A DNA stretch of 64,000 nucleotides from contig NC_092671.1 of assembly GCF_964355755.1 (NCBI RefSeq), positions 5,095,001 through 5,159,000 of the forward strand, in the 5' to 3' direction. The notes under the pieces were generated by a model that saw only the letters and a list, made by a program, of their open reading frames with translations, was not told the origin of the DNA and did no database searches. Both the position numbers and the translations under genes were made by a program. Of the stretch, positions 22,207 to 33,750 are shown in pieces (the stretch's first letter is position 1; each line of letters opens with the position of its first letter). This DNA comes from Antedon mediterranea. Lineage: Eukaryota; Echinodermata; Crinoidea; Comatulida; Antedonidae.

Positions 22207-22285
22207 GCATTCAAACAACTTTTTTTGTCTATAGAGGGCGTTTTTTTTTTAAAGACTAAACAAAAACACGACGGCAAAAAATAAA

Positions 22286-25200
22286 ATGGAATCGTTTGGT
22301 TCTTCAAAAATGAAATCATTAAAAAATGTATTGTTAATTATGTTTTTCTTACATGAAATATCTATTAGTTTTGCAGAAAAAAATTTAAGACAGGTGCATG
22401 TTGTAAGTATTGTGTCTAATTGTATAAATATGCAGGCTCTGCTTTCTTCCTAAACCTAGCTTCTAGGCTAGCCTAGCTAAATAAAAAATAAAAAGGGCAC
22501 CGGAACACGATCGGATGAGCCTGCAATCTGTCGGCATTGCTGACTTAAGGGTTGACGGGTATAGGCCTAGGCCTAACAATTTTAATTATTATTCAGTGTT
22601 AGTTGACCAATTAGTATTTATTTCTTAGTATATTTAAATGTAGCCTAATTATTGCTTAAAAATGGAGTGTCAAGTGAAGAATTTTAATACTGTATTATTG
22701 TATAGAAATATACCTGTACCTAGGCCGGAGTATGGTCGAAGCGGCCGCCAACCAAAGCGGCCGCCAGTTTAATATCGTCATTTGTATGGAACGCCATGTG
22801 CGCTTTAATCTTTGATTGTCGTTGTCAACGCCATGGCCTATGGTGAGTTGAGTTACAGCTAAATAAATATAAGCCAACTCATGTACTACTATCAAATCTT
22901 TATATTTATATTTCTGAATCCTTATACAGTATTGCAATAATAATTTACGTATACGGTATAGGTATTGCCGAATCTTTATATCTCGTTTATATACTATTGA
23001 ATCCTTATACAGTATTTGCAATAATAATAATAATTTACGTACGGTATTGCCGAATCTTTATATCTCATTTACATACTATCGAATTTTATACAGTATTGCA
23101 ATAATAATTTACGTACGGTATTGCCGAATATTTATATCTCATTTAAATACTATTGAATTTTATACAGTATTGCATTAATAATTTACGTACGGTATTGCCG
23201 AATCTTTATATCTCGTTTACATACTATCGAATCTTTATACAGTATTGCATTAATAATTTACGTACGGTATTTCCGAATATTTATATCTCATTTATATACT
23301 GTACTATCGAATCTTGGTTTTTATTATTAGTAATGCACTTGTCAATTGTATGACTCACTATACGACCCCCGGGAGAGGTGCGTCATGGGTGCGTCATTTA
23401 CAAATAATTACTGACGCAGGGGTGCGTCAAAAAACCTAGATGGTACGTCACATCAATGAACAAGGTGTGTCAATGTCCGTCACTTTACCACCCACCATAT
23501 CATAAACAACATGGTCACAGTGCGTCAAAATGGGTGCGTCATGGTCACCTAAAGGTAAGTCACCTTTTTGATGCACGGGTGCGTCATGGTATTCAAAAGT
23601 ATGACGCACATCGGACAAATGACGCACCTCTCCCGGGGGTCGTATAGTGGGTCACACAATTGACAAGTGCATAATAGGGTGTGTTATACATTTAAGTGTT
23701 ATTCCATTGTAATATATTGTTTGTGTTTTCAATAAAGCAACATGGGACGCGCACCTAATGTGCAGCAGCACTATTGCTGACCGTCAGTCGAGTTATTAGC
23801 AGAAATTCGCGTAATTAATTACCGTATCAAACAGACACTTTCATCTTATTTTAGTATTTAAAACTCATTTTCAATTGATCAATATTTAAATATCTGAAGT
23901 AATAAAATAGTGTAGGATATTAAATAAATTGCTGTCATCATGTTAATTGTAATTAAATTATGATCGCGAACACTACTATAGTTACTTTACTAATTAATTA
24001 ATATACAATAACAAATATTTTTAATTATTAATATATTTATATATTTTGATATACTTTATTGATTGGTTTATTTATATATAATTCTTAATAATTGGCTTAT
24101 TATTATATTATATTAATATACAACATAAACACCGCAATGTATTTTATAGACTTTATTAAACATATGTATATCATTTAGAACAGAAAATAAGTAATCATCG
24201 ATTCGCCCTTTCGTTTAAAAGAACGTACGCGTATCACATTCAATCTGTAAAAAAAAGAGAATAAATTACATAATAATGTAGATTGTTATTTACGTCCGAG
24301 GTAAATAAAACCTTTCGAAACAATGACAATCAAAGATTACAAAACAACGACAACCAAAGCGCACACGGCGTTCCATACAGATTACCGTTATTGAACTAGC
24401 GGCCGCTTTAGTTGGCGGCCGTTTCGACCGTAAGCCCCTAGGCCATGGAGGTATAAAAATATATATTATACCTCCATGTATAGGCTAAGGTCCTCTAGCC
24501 GCTGTAATATATAAAGTAATTAATTTGAATAAAAATGTTGGCATTTTCACCATGTATAATGCATGGCCATGTGGTTTAATTGTGGCAAAACAAATGGTGA
24601 ATAAAAAACGCCGTGGTTAGGATTCCGACACCGGAACTCAACTGCCTAGCGTTAGGGAATCCGACACGCTATTGCGCATGTCCAGAGCGAGGTAATTGGC
24701 GACTCTATACTTATCAACAGCTAGCGATGGGTCATTTCATAGCTGCGCCACACAGCGAACTATAATCTTTGGCCTAGATGCCTACTAATAGTAATACGGG
24801 ATCCACTTAGACGTGACCAGTGGGCCTATTTATTTTGTAATTCATATTTATAAACTTCATATAATTATGAATTATATAATTACATGACTAGTTTATGATT
24901 TTTCAAGTACAAAATAAAAGATTTCATATAACGCATTATACTGTAAAAGTGTACATAACATGCAATCACAAGTTGATTTGTTGACACGGCAGCCACACCG
25001 CGGCGTGGATGTGTGAAAAAACTGTTCGGGAAGTCGGGGTCAGACTAATTACAGCATTACAATTCTTAGATAGATACTGATTCTTATTAATATCATAATA
25101 ATTATTTTAACGCTTGGCGTAGTCGTATTTTAATTATTAATTATTCACTTCCCAGAGCTCTGGGCATGCGCAATAGCGTGTCGGATTCCCTAACGGTGGG

Positions 25201-28200
25201 CAGTTGAGTTCCGGTGCCGGAATCCTAACCACGGCGAATAAAAAAAGCTGGTCTGACCCTACAGTACCTAGCCTAGTTGTCAAGATGATTTTGAGTAAAT
25301 AAAAATATAACAAAAGAAAATGGTACGCCACATCAATGAACAATGTGTGACAAAACCAGGCATCATCATGGTGACGGAACAGTTTCACATTTGAAGCTAC
25401 TTTCTGTATTCTTCTAGTTTCCAGCCTGCATGCCGCTAATTTTCATTTGTTTTTTTAAGTTATATCGCCATGGAAATAGGTCTCCAGCTAACAGTTATCC
25501 TAAAGATCCATACAATGAAACAGTTTGGCCACAAGGATTTGGAATGCTAACACAGGTACAGTAAAGATTCGTAGTCTCCATGGTAGTAGTGGCACAGTAG
25601 CTGGGCACAGTAGCTGGGCACAGTAACATGCTTACTTTACAATGTTTTTTTGTTCATATCCTGCCTCAAGGATTTTTTATATGTTGTCATGATAAGTGGA
25701 GGCCATTTTTTTTTATTTGAAGATTTTTTTGTTTAAACTCTGTTATAAACTTACTGTATAATACATTTTGATTAATTACTTCAGAACATAAGATAATCTT
25801 TTTGTTTCTATCTAAAAATTGTGAAGAAATATAAACTTACTGGAAATTGTAGTCCATTATCAATTGGTATTTTCTGGAACATATGCAGAATTTTATATTC
25901 AAAACATTCTAACTGTAGTAACTGGTATCCATTCCCACTATGTAGCTAATTATACATTTTAATTATGCAGAATGTTGCCCCTCAACATATTGTAACTTCA
26001 TCATTCATTGTTTTTTTATATTTATATATATATTTATACAGCTATTTGTAACAGATGTAAGCTTGTTTTCCAGTCGACGTTAGTGTAACGTCGACGCTAT
26101 CATCGTTAAACGTTAAAAGTTCAACGACGAGTGTTTGAAAACGATCAAGTTAAAATAATGAATAGCGAGTACCTTTTCTTGTAAATCGTTAACATTTCAA
26201 TGTTTACGTAGATGATCGCCGATTATTGTTAACGATAGCGTCAACAGGAAAACAGGCTTAATACATAATTAAAATTAATTCATAATCTTAGCAAGGAATG
26301 AATCAGCATTACGAGCTTGGGCAGTGGTTACGGAAGCGGTACATAGAAGACGTCAAATTCTTGCAGCCATCATACGTTGCGAAGGATATCGTTATACACA
26401 GCACAGACACTCATCGTACTGTTATGTCGGCACAAAGTAACCTGGCTGGAATGTTTCCTCCGAGTGGTCGTCAAATTTGGGACAAAAACCTATTATGGCA
26501 ACCGATTGGTATCTTCACATGGCCTAGAGATGAAGACCCTGTAGGTGTATAATTTTGTAGAACCTAAAACCCTATAAAGGATATAGATAGATGGAGATAC
26601 CATCAATCAGGACCCAGTATTTAAGTGCCCCCGCTCAATAAAAGTGTCCACTGAGTAGGGGTTGGCCATATTGTTTTGTTTATTAAACATTCTCCACACA
26701 TTATTATTGAACATCAAGTAAAATATTTAATGTTTAGAAGGAAGCCTAAATAAGTTTAAAGAAACTTTATGCCTAGGCTCCCAGAAATAAATGAAATAAC
26801 AATGTAGTTAGACATATTGCCCATTGTTCATTTCATGAGAATATGTCCTCTGGTTTTCCCTGAATAGTGATGTCCCAAATAAAAATATTTATCAAAACAC
26901 AAAAGCTTGTAGGATTAAACTTTAAAACTAGTGTATAAAGTTCTACAGTTATCTTTCTTTTTGTTTTTTAAATATAGAATTTGCCTTCTTTGTTTACAGT
27001 AATTAACTGAATTAAAAGCTTAGGAACAATTTTGTTTTCACAGGTTTTAAAATCACGTATACCTTGCCCGAAACGAGATATTATGATTGAAGAAAAAACC
27101 AAGCCTCTGTATGATCAGTTTAATAAAAAACACAAGGTAACAAATAAATAATGGCATAAAAATACAGGAAGCCTGATATCCCAAATCTTATTATAATTTG
27201 AGTAGGAGAAAAAAATACTTGTTATTGAAAACTTGTCAGTGAGTAAATGGGAAAAAAATATCACTGCTGCTGTTTCAATTTTTCGATAAAATATATATTT
27301 TACAAAAATCACTCAAAAAAACAAGTGAACAAGCCCACGCTATTTCACATGGTATTAATTTCTTTTGTATATTGTTGAGAGACACTCCTTTCCACGTACT
27401 CCACCCACATAAAAAGCGGATTTTTATTATAATTTGAGTTTCAGCGGCCTTTTTCCGAGTGTAAACAAAATTGTTGGTCCTTCAAAAAAAGTCTTGGTTT
27501 TAAGCGACTTTTCAGAGAATCCGGTATTGGGAGAGTTACAGTAGTGTTCTGGGATAAAAACTTTCTAATTACTTTTGTTTTTTGTACTAAAAATTATAAA
27601 ATTATTTATGTATATAACAGGTCATTTGTTATCATCCTAGTATAAACAGTGCCGTTATACTCTCGGATTAGATTTAATCATATACATTTTTTTAAATATA
27701 CAAACAACAATGTACATTTTTTCTTCTTTTTACAGAAAATAATTGATTATATTTCTCAACATAGTGGTGTTAAAGAACAAATACATTCACTTGGGCTAGT
27801 TGCAGATGCGTTATATTTTGAGGTTTGTAACAATTCGTTTTTTCACAATTACCTAAGCAAATATTTTTGTTCTTAAATCTTAAAGGACGAATTCATTCTA
27901 CTATAAGATTAAAAGAACTGGTTTGATAAAACAAAACCTTATTTTTTCACTTAAGCACTTATTAGATATTGACTTAAGCAAAAAGATTTGATAAATGCCA
28001 GCACTATTCATAAGAATAGTGTTAATCTCTTATTGTCGTTTTAACTATTTATAGAAAGCAGCAAATTTGATATTACCAGATTGGGCACTAAAGAAGGTTG
28101 ATGGCTGGGATGGTACTTATTATCAGTGGACAATACTTCTTAAAAATTACCAGTGGGAAGCTGTGTATCAAAATCTTAGCTCTGAGGTGAAGAAGCTACT

Positions 28201-31200
28201 ATCAGGTAAATCTAGTTTCATCTTGAAAAAATAACTGTTATTTTTACCACATATATGATCAGGGAACCTATTCACCACTGTAGAATAAAGGCAATCTAAC
28301 AACAGGACACTGAGCTCGCCTTGCAAGATGGGAACTCGTAACAGTCCTTTGATCTTAAGTCTAGCTGTGACAAAACTAACTATGTACATATTCTCTGTGG
28401 CGCAGTTTCTGTTAAGAGGCGTGGAACTTATCGTGTCGCAGCCACACATAAACCCTTTGATCTCCGGAGCTCAGCATCATGTTTTCAGATTGCCTAAGTG
28501 TTAAAGCTTGTGTACACTATCAAACTCAATGGGACAAAAAAATGTGATGTGCCCATATATGGACATGATGATATCATATCACTACCATATTTAAGCATAG
28601 CACTACCATATATGGTATATATTATTTCCTAATCCAATTTCACAATAATCAGAAATGCCACTAACCACAATTTTGTTCTGCTCTACACAAGAAAGCGTAT
28701 TTAAAATACATTTTTCATCGGTACTACTGTAGATAGTTTCTAAATTTCTAATGGTAACTGTAGGGTGATTTTTTTTTATATCATTACCCTTTTTTAAAGC
28801 TCTGTCTACACTATCAAAGCTAGTTTGACAAAAAAAAGTGTGATATGCCCAAATATAGTATTCATATGCCCAAATATGGTAGTGATATGACATCATGTCC
28901 CTATATGGGCACATCACATTTTTTTTGTCAAACTAGTTTGATAGTGTAGACAGAGCTTAAGTCTTTAATCAACAATATGTTGTGGTCTATGGATCCTGAA
29001 CCTGACATAAAGTGGAAATGATTGAATCTTATTGGTGTGCTAAATGAAATAACTTCTTTCTTTTATTCACTAAGGTACCCTAGTGGCTGCAATAGCTGCT
29101 CATTTTAGTGCTGTTGGAATAGGGCAGCCATCTCCTAAATTCTTTATGTATTCTGCAGTAAGTATTTAAAATGATATTTTTTACTCATTTGCCCATATTG
29201 AGTAGTAATTGTCTAAATCCAGTTACTTTCGGGTGTCCGGTTCGGGCATCTTATTCCTTTGATTTTATTAGTTTCCATATGCTCCATATTATATGCCCAT
29301 TGGAAATAATGTGTTTTGTTTTAATTTAATGTATTGAAATAAAATTAATAGTGATGGGGTGTGAATATGCTTACTATAACTGCACAAACAAGTTTCTTGC
29401 AAATGCGGAATTTAATTGTTCTCCAACTTGATCCGATTTACTATAACAAATAACTAATTATTACAAAATAATATATACGGTATAATAAATAATTCTATAC
29501 AATAATAATAATAATAGGCCTTACATAAGTATCTAAATAAGTCATAGATAAAACACTACAATATAAATAATTCTTTGTTTAAAATAATTACAACTATAAT
29601 AATAATAATAATAAGATAAGACTCAATTGCTTACCAAAGATATGCCTGGATAACATGTACAGCTATAGCTATACACTATATCAATTACTACTGTACTACA
29701 GCTTTAGGCTTCTAAGTAAGCCTTGGTACATCTACCACTTCTATAGCTAGGCCAGCTTAGGCTTCTAAATAAGCCTTTTGTGCTTGCTAGGTCCTTACCC
29801 AACAAGCCTAACTATCCAACTGCCAGCCACAGCCCAAGCAAGCTATGCCCTCATTAGCATAACCCATATGGTTGATCACCTGTTCACTTGACACCCTTCA
29901 GTGAACACAAGCACAGTATACCTAGCTTGGATTTGGCACTTACACTTAGGCGTCATGTCCAAATGTTTTCAAACTGACAAAGCGCGTTAATCGCATTTTC
30001 TTTTGTTTTAGCGTTAGCGTGAAAATTCTAAAATCGTCAGACCATTTGGAAAATGGACAATATGCATAGCTTGTAATAGTTCCGCCCACTAACATGCTTG
30101 ACTGATTTTTACGAATCGTTTAACGTCGTTGCGAATCGCTTCGTGAACGTCGTTTAACGATGAGTCATCACAAACAGGCCCAAACAATTCCCGTTTCAGT
30201 TTACCTTTTAATTAAGAGAGTTTGTAGCTGAATTGTATTCCAGGGGTGCCGATCTCAAACATCATTCTAAAATGTTTAAAAGTTCGTAACCTCAATAAAT
30301 AATTTAATATTAATAATAAACAGGGGCCTGGAATGTTTTTTAGTCGCTTTCTTTTACATAGCCGACTGAAATTATCATTAGGAAGTTCATACGATGAACT
30401 AAGCACCTATAATAAGCAACACGATGTGCTGCCACGCCACCGGTGAACTATTCACATCTCACTTCTAAATGCATTAGCGAACGTCTACAGTAGCCGATCG
30501 ATAAAAAAAAAAGGTTTTCTAAAAATATGTACATGTATATGTACATATTCCATGCTGCGCGCAGTGTCTGTTAAGGGCCGTGGTACTGATCGTGTCGCAG
30601 AGCTCAGCATCCTGTTGTTAGATTGCCTTGCTTTCAGAGATAGCTAGAGCTTGGTTCAATAATTGATCAATCACAAGCAATAGATAATTAGAAATGTTGC
30701 TTGTCATTGGTCAACTTGCTGGCATTGAGCTTTACATCCTAGTAGGAAACAAGCATGTAAGCAAACTGCTTTGATCTGAAAACCAATTTTAATGAGGATA
30801 TGTTAGATGACAACCACTCTTTGTATACTGACTTTCAATTTGTGTTGTTAAATAGATTATATATTGAATCATTGTTTTTTTAGCATGATACCAATGTAGC
30901 TGGGTTTCTGTCCAGTATAAGTATGTTTAATAACATTCTACCTCCACCAGCCTCTTGTGTTATAGTAGAACTTTATAAAGATTTAGATAAAAAGTAAGTT
31001 TTTTTTTTCAAATTACTGACAAAAATGACAATGCTGTGGGTATTATAAGAAGTGGCTGGATCTCAATGGAGATACAAAATAAAATAAGCACAAAGCTTAA
31101 TCCAAACTAATAAAGCAAAACAGCCAAACAAATTCTTCGTGCAACACTATTCATCAGTGCAACTGAATACACTGTATACCCAGTTATCTAATAGTTAACT

Positions 31201-32262
31201 AATTACTGTAGACCAATCCTTACACAATTATCCACTAAACAGTTAACTAAAGTAGTTACTATAAACCAATCTTTATACATAGGATCTACCAACGGTTAAC
31301 TATTACTGTAGACCAATCCTTATACACAATTATCCACTAAACAGTAGCTACAGTAGTTACTATAGACCAATCTTTATACGTAGGATCTAATAACTGTTAA
31401 CTAGTTAACAGTGACCAATATTTATACCCACTTATACTAAAAAGTTAACTACAGCAGTTACTGTAGACCAAGTTCATACCAAATTATCTATTAACAGTTA
31501 ACTAGCGAGTCAAATCTGTATACCTAGTTATCTACTATACTAACAAATAACTAATTTTTTTTTTATGAGAATCGTAAGGTGTTTTTTTTTTTTGCAGTTT
31601 GTTAACTGTAGAATTATTATATAAAAATGATACATCGAAACCACCTTACAAACTCAGAATAGGACCTGATGGAGACAAATGTGCAGAACAGTGTCCTATT
31701 GACCAATTCTTAGAATATGCCAAGTCAGTCACCCCAGATGACTTTCAAAAGGAATGCAATCAACACGTTCATTTAACTATGCCTGTTGAATGGAACACAG
31801 GTAAGAACACGTAGTCTGCAAATTTTTATAATCTTACATTCTGTTACAGTATTATTATTTGCGTTCAAGGATGTAGCCAATCAGACGCACTGAAATAAGT
31901 CAATTGTGCGCTCTTTATTTTTTCACTATCATACACTGGAGTGCAAAAATTGCCTTGTGCATGTTGCACTATTGTGAATACCCTTGAGTGCGCCGCATCT
32001 CCACTAACGCACACTGACTTGTTTGTTATTTGTATAATAATGTAAATGATATCAAGTGATTGCTATCATCATCATAGGTTGGTTGATCTTTGCCGTTGTC
32101 TTCTTGATGTTCATCTGCCTGTTAGGCCATCCTAAAAAAAAAGTTTGTTTCCTGTCGATTTTTGGCCCAAAAAAGTTCCAGTCGGGAGGCCGGATAATTT
32201 TTGTTGTTATTATTATTTTATTTGTTTGCGCACTGAAGACGTACATAGGCACGGCTAACTAG
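22286..32262 (+). CDS. Histidine acid phosphatase ACP-1 (lysosomal/prostatic type), C-terminus altered by insertion
   Basis: Secreted/lysosomal phosphomonoesterase of histidine phosphatase clade 2. Exons: 22286-22402, 25460-25555, 26292-26540, 27044-27136, 27736-27822, 28055-28205, 29075-29157, 30884-30993, 31598-31800, 32078-32262; all junctions keep phase with GT-AG. The start is the ATG conserved in ACP-2. A signal peptide (hydrophobic [16 protein letters not shown]) is followed by the catalytic RHGNRSP, the phosphate-binding Arg in [12 protein letters not shown], and HDT in exon 8. The Cys-x3-Cys (CAEQC) typical of PAP/LAP is present. The final exon encodes the first part of a transmembrane helix ([15 protein letters not shown]), then runs into a 1.47-kb insert, giving a new tail with another hydrophobic stretch and a stop at 32260-32262 (predicted 457 residues). 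Expression of this tail is unproven. Confidence 0.8.
22890..23320 (+). repeat. About 73-bp tandem array inside the 1.7-kb element
   Basis: About six imperfect units containing GAATCTTTATACAGTATTGC, AATAATTTACGTACGGTATTG and CCGAATCTTTATATCTC. Non-coding. Confidence 0.85.
23335..23670. mobile_element. Nested 336-bp inverted-repeat element
   Basis: Left end GCACTTGTCAATTGTATGAC then CACTATACGACCCCCGGGAG; the right end is the near-exact inverse. The interior is rich in TGCGTCA words. Fragments of the same family lie at 40318-40430 in ACP-2 intron 1 and at about 25320-25380 in ACP-1, so the family was present before the module duplicated. Confidence 0.8.
24609..25236. mobile_element. 628-bp MITE with CGCCGTGG ends and 9-bp target duplication
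   Basis: Begins CGCCGTGGTTAGGATTCCG and ends with its inverse, CGGAATCCTAACCACGGCG; inverted similarity runs about 80 bp (CCGGAACTCAACTGCC, TTAGGGAATCCGACACGC). It is flanked by AATAAAAAA at 24600-24608 and 25237-25245. Module 2 has an uninterrupted site near 40140-40165. The size and 9-bp duplication suggest a Mutator-like non-autonomous element. Confidence 0.85.
26057..26260. mobile_element. About 204-bp MITE (TAAGCTTGTTTTCC ends)
   Basis: Left TAAGCTTGTTTTCC and right GGAAAACAGGCTTA are inverse. The interior has paired words (CGTCGACGCTATC / GATAGCGTC, ATCGTTAA / TTAACGAT). It is absent from the corresponding ACP-2 intron 2 (40673-41279). Confidence 0.75.
28503..28615. mobile_element. MITE family A, partial copy 3
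   Basis: A left half (GTGTACACTATCAAACTC, TGTGATGTGCCCATATATGG) without a right terminus; it is followed by a full copy at 28796. Confidence 0.65.
28796..28958. mobile_element. MITE family A, copy 4 (best preserved)
   Basis: Left AAAGCTCTGTCTACACTATC and right TTGATAGTGTAGACAGAGCTT form a near-perfect inverted pair, with GTTTGACAAAAAAA / TTTTTTTGTCAAAC just inside. ACP-1 intron 6. Confidence 0.88.
29377..30540. other. About 1.16-kb segment in ACP-1 intron 7 absent from ACP-2
   Basis: The two paralogous introns align up to GGGGTGTGAATATGCTTAC (about 29376 and 46027) and again near TACATATTC before a GTGTCTGTTAAGGGCCGTGG motif. The extra sequence contains AATAAT-rich stretches and repeated AGGCTTCTAAATAAGCC-like words. 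Termini and class are not resolved; it could be an insertion here or a deletion in ACP-2. Confidence 0.5.
31165..31555 (+). repeat. About 60-bp minisatellite in ACP-1 intron 8
   Basis: Six to seven degenerate units of the form ACTGTAGACCAATCC / TTATACACAATTATCCACT / AAACAGTTAACTA. Absent from ACP-2 intron 8, which is 258 bp against 604 bp here. Confidence 0.75.
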
Positions 32263-33587
32263 GCCTAATGTTTTATAGACCTGACACAACCACACAAACG
32301 GCACAAAAGCGCCCGTCTGTCCAGATAAATAAAGAAAAATAGCCTATCCTAGTCTAGGCCTAGGCTACCTATAGAGCCTAAGATAGACCTATTTCAACAG
32401 ATTATTAAATTACTAGGCTAGAAAAATTAATATTAAATAAGCCCTAGGCCTAGGGCATACCCTCCTAGGCCTAGACAAAACATTAAACATAATAATTGTA
32501 ACCAAAGCAATATCGTCCCGGCCGCCATGCATGGTAAATCATGGTATAGATAAATAAAATACGTGGGTGTACACTTTTAATAATCAAGCTAAATACGTTC
32601 CTCGATCGGAGTTAATTAAAATGTATTAATGTCGCACCCCCCCTCCCCCAATAATCGAGAGCTAGCCGCCCTCGTTGAAAATCAAACGCACTCCAATTCT
32701 CCCCGTCGGCTGCCGATTCCATCAAACACGCAATTCAATTCATTGGGAAAACAATTCCATTTGACGTACACGCACCCTCTGATAAGTAATTCCACACAAA
32801 GTCGTACGAAGGATCGTTGGAAATCAATTCCTTTTGACGTACACGCACCCTCTGAAAAAAAATACCATGTGCGTTCCTGCATGGTGTAGTCCATTATACG
32901 TTTAAAAAGAGGGGTTTACGCTTTTAGTACCAAAGTTAAACACACACTTCAACCCGAAGATCATTGAAAGTGTAAGAATTTTATAGCACCCACCTCAATA
33001 ATCCAGCCCTCAGATCATCGAAAAACGTCGTACACTAAATTAACGAACGTGTTTTTACCGAACTCAAGGAAATGGTATAGTCCACCACAATACTTGTGTG
33101 CAGGAGGCTAGGCAGAAAGAGGTCGGCCGTCACCATGGCCATGTCTTCCTCCTGAAGAAACATGTTTTAAATTTGTATAAATATGGATTATAATAACAAA
33201 AAAAGCTTCAGAAATCGAACCTTGGAAAATAAATAAATAAATTTTATGTTATTGGCTTAATTTTTACCGTGGTTAAAAAAACTGTGTGTATGAATAGTTG
33301 TTAGGTAAGGCCTGTTTTTTTTTATCGCATTGTTTTAAACTAAAACGAAACATTCAACACAGAACGGTAAACGTTAAACATTGTGCCTTCTTATTTACAT
33401 AGATCGTACTGTAAATACACGTAATAAATGAAATACAAAAAGACATAGACAGTCCTACTAGTACTACTACGCTATCTGATGAATGGGGGAAATCCCCAAA
33501 AACATTTCTGCGGGTAGAATTTTTTAATTTTTTTAATCCACCTGGGCGCTCGACCGGAAACAAGCTATTTTTTTTATTTTTACCTTA
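32121..33587. mobile_element. 1.47-kb insertion splitting the transmembrane exon of ACP-1
   Basis: ACP-2 reads continuously from ATCTGCCT to CGTTTACTATG across this point; ACP-1 is interrupted between the same words. The ends are imperfect inverted repeats: AAAAAAAAAGTTTGTTTCC then TGTCGA on the left, and the inverse of the right end reads AAAAAAAATAGCTTGTTTCC then GGTCGA. A clear target duplication cannot be read because the flanks have diverged. The interior has two copies of TTGACGTACACGCACCCTCT (32760 and 32837) and a long GC-richer stretch; no transposase is recognised. Confidence 0.7.
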
Positions 33588-33733
33588 CGTTTACTATGTG
33601 CGTGCCAACGATAATAATGGCCTGTAAAGGTACGGTCTACTACAAGCCACAGAGTTCAAGGCAACTGATAAATTTCCATCTGTTAGGGACCGGTTTGAGT
33701 GAGTCAGAAGATGAGGCTGTATTTGACGCATAG
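33588..33733 (+). pseudogene. Stranded cytoplasmic-tail remnant of ACP-1
   Basis: Downstream of the insertion the original end of the gene survives as an open frame (FTMCVPTIIMACKGTVYYKP, then [19 protein letters not shown] and TAG at 33731-33733). It matches the tail of ACP-2 with a few substitutions, including D to N just before FHLL. It is unreachable by simple read-through but could be rejoined by splicing (see findings). Confidence 0.7.
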
Positions 33734-33750
33734 CATTGTTTTTATATATA

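Larger units (their letters stand above)
22737..24436. mobile_element. 1.7-kb terminal-inverted-repeat element with 8-bp target duplication
   Basis: Left end GGAGTATGGTCGAAGCGGCC; the inverse of the right end is GGCTTACGGTCGAAACGGCC. Similarity continues about 100 bp inward (AAAGCGGCCGC, TATGGAACGCC, GTGCGCTTT). It is flanked by the palindromic CCTAGGCC at 22729-22736 and 24437-24444. No transposase was seen. It contains a 73-bp tandem array and a nested inverted-repeat element. An 8-bp duplication fits hAT, P or Merlin-like families; the ends do not decide between them. Confidence 0.75.
22403..25459. other. ACP-1 intron 1, swollen by two inverted-repeat elements
   Basis: 3.06 kb against 0.92 kb for the same intron of ACP-2 (39656-40576). 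The difference is mostly the elements at 22737-24436 and 24609-25236. Shared sequence flanks them, including the words TGTGGTTTAATTGTGGCAAA and CACATCAATGAACAATGTG. Confidence 0.7.
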
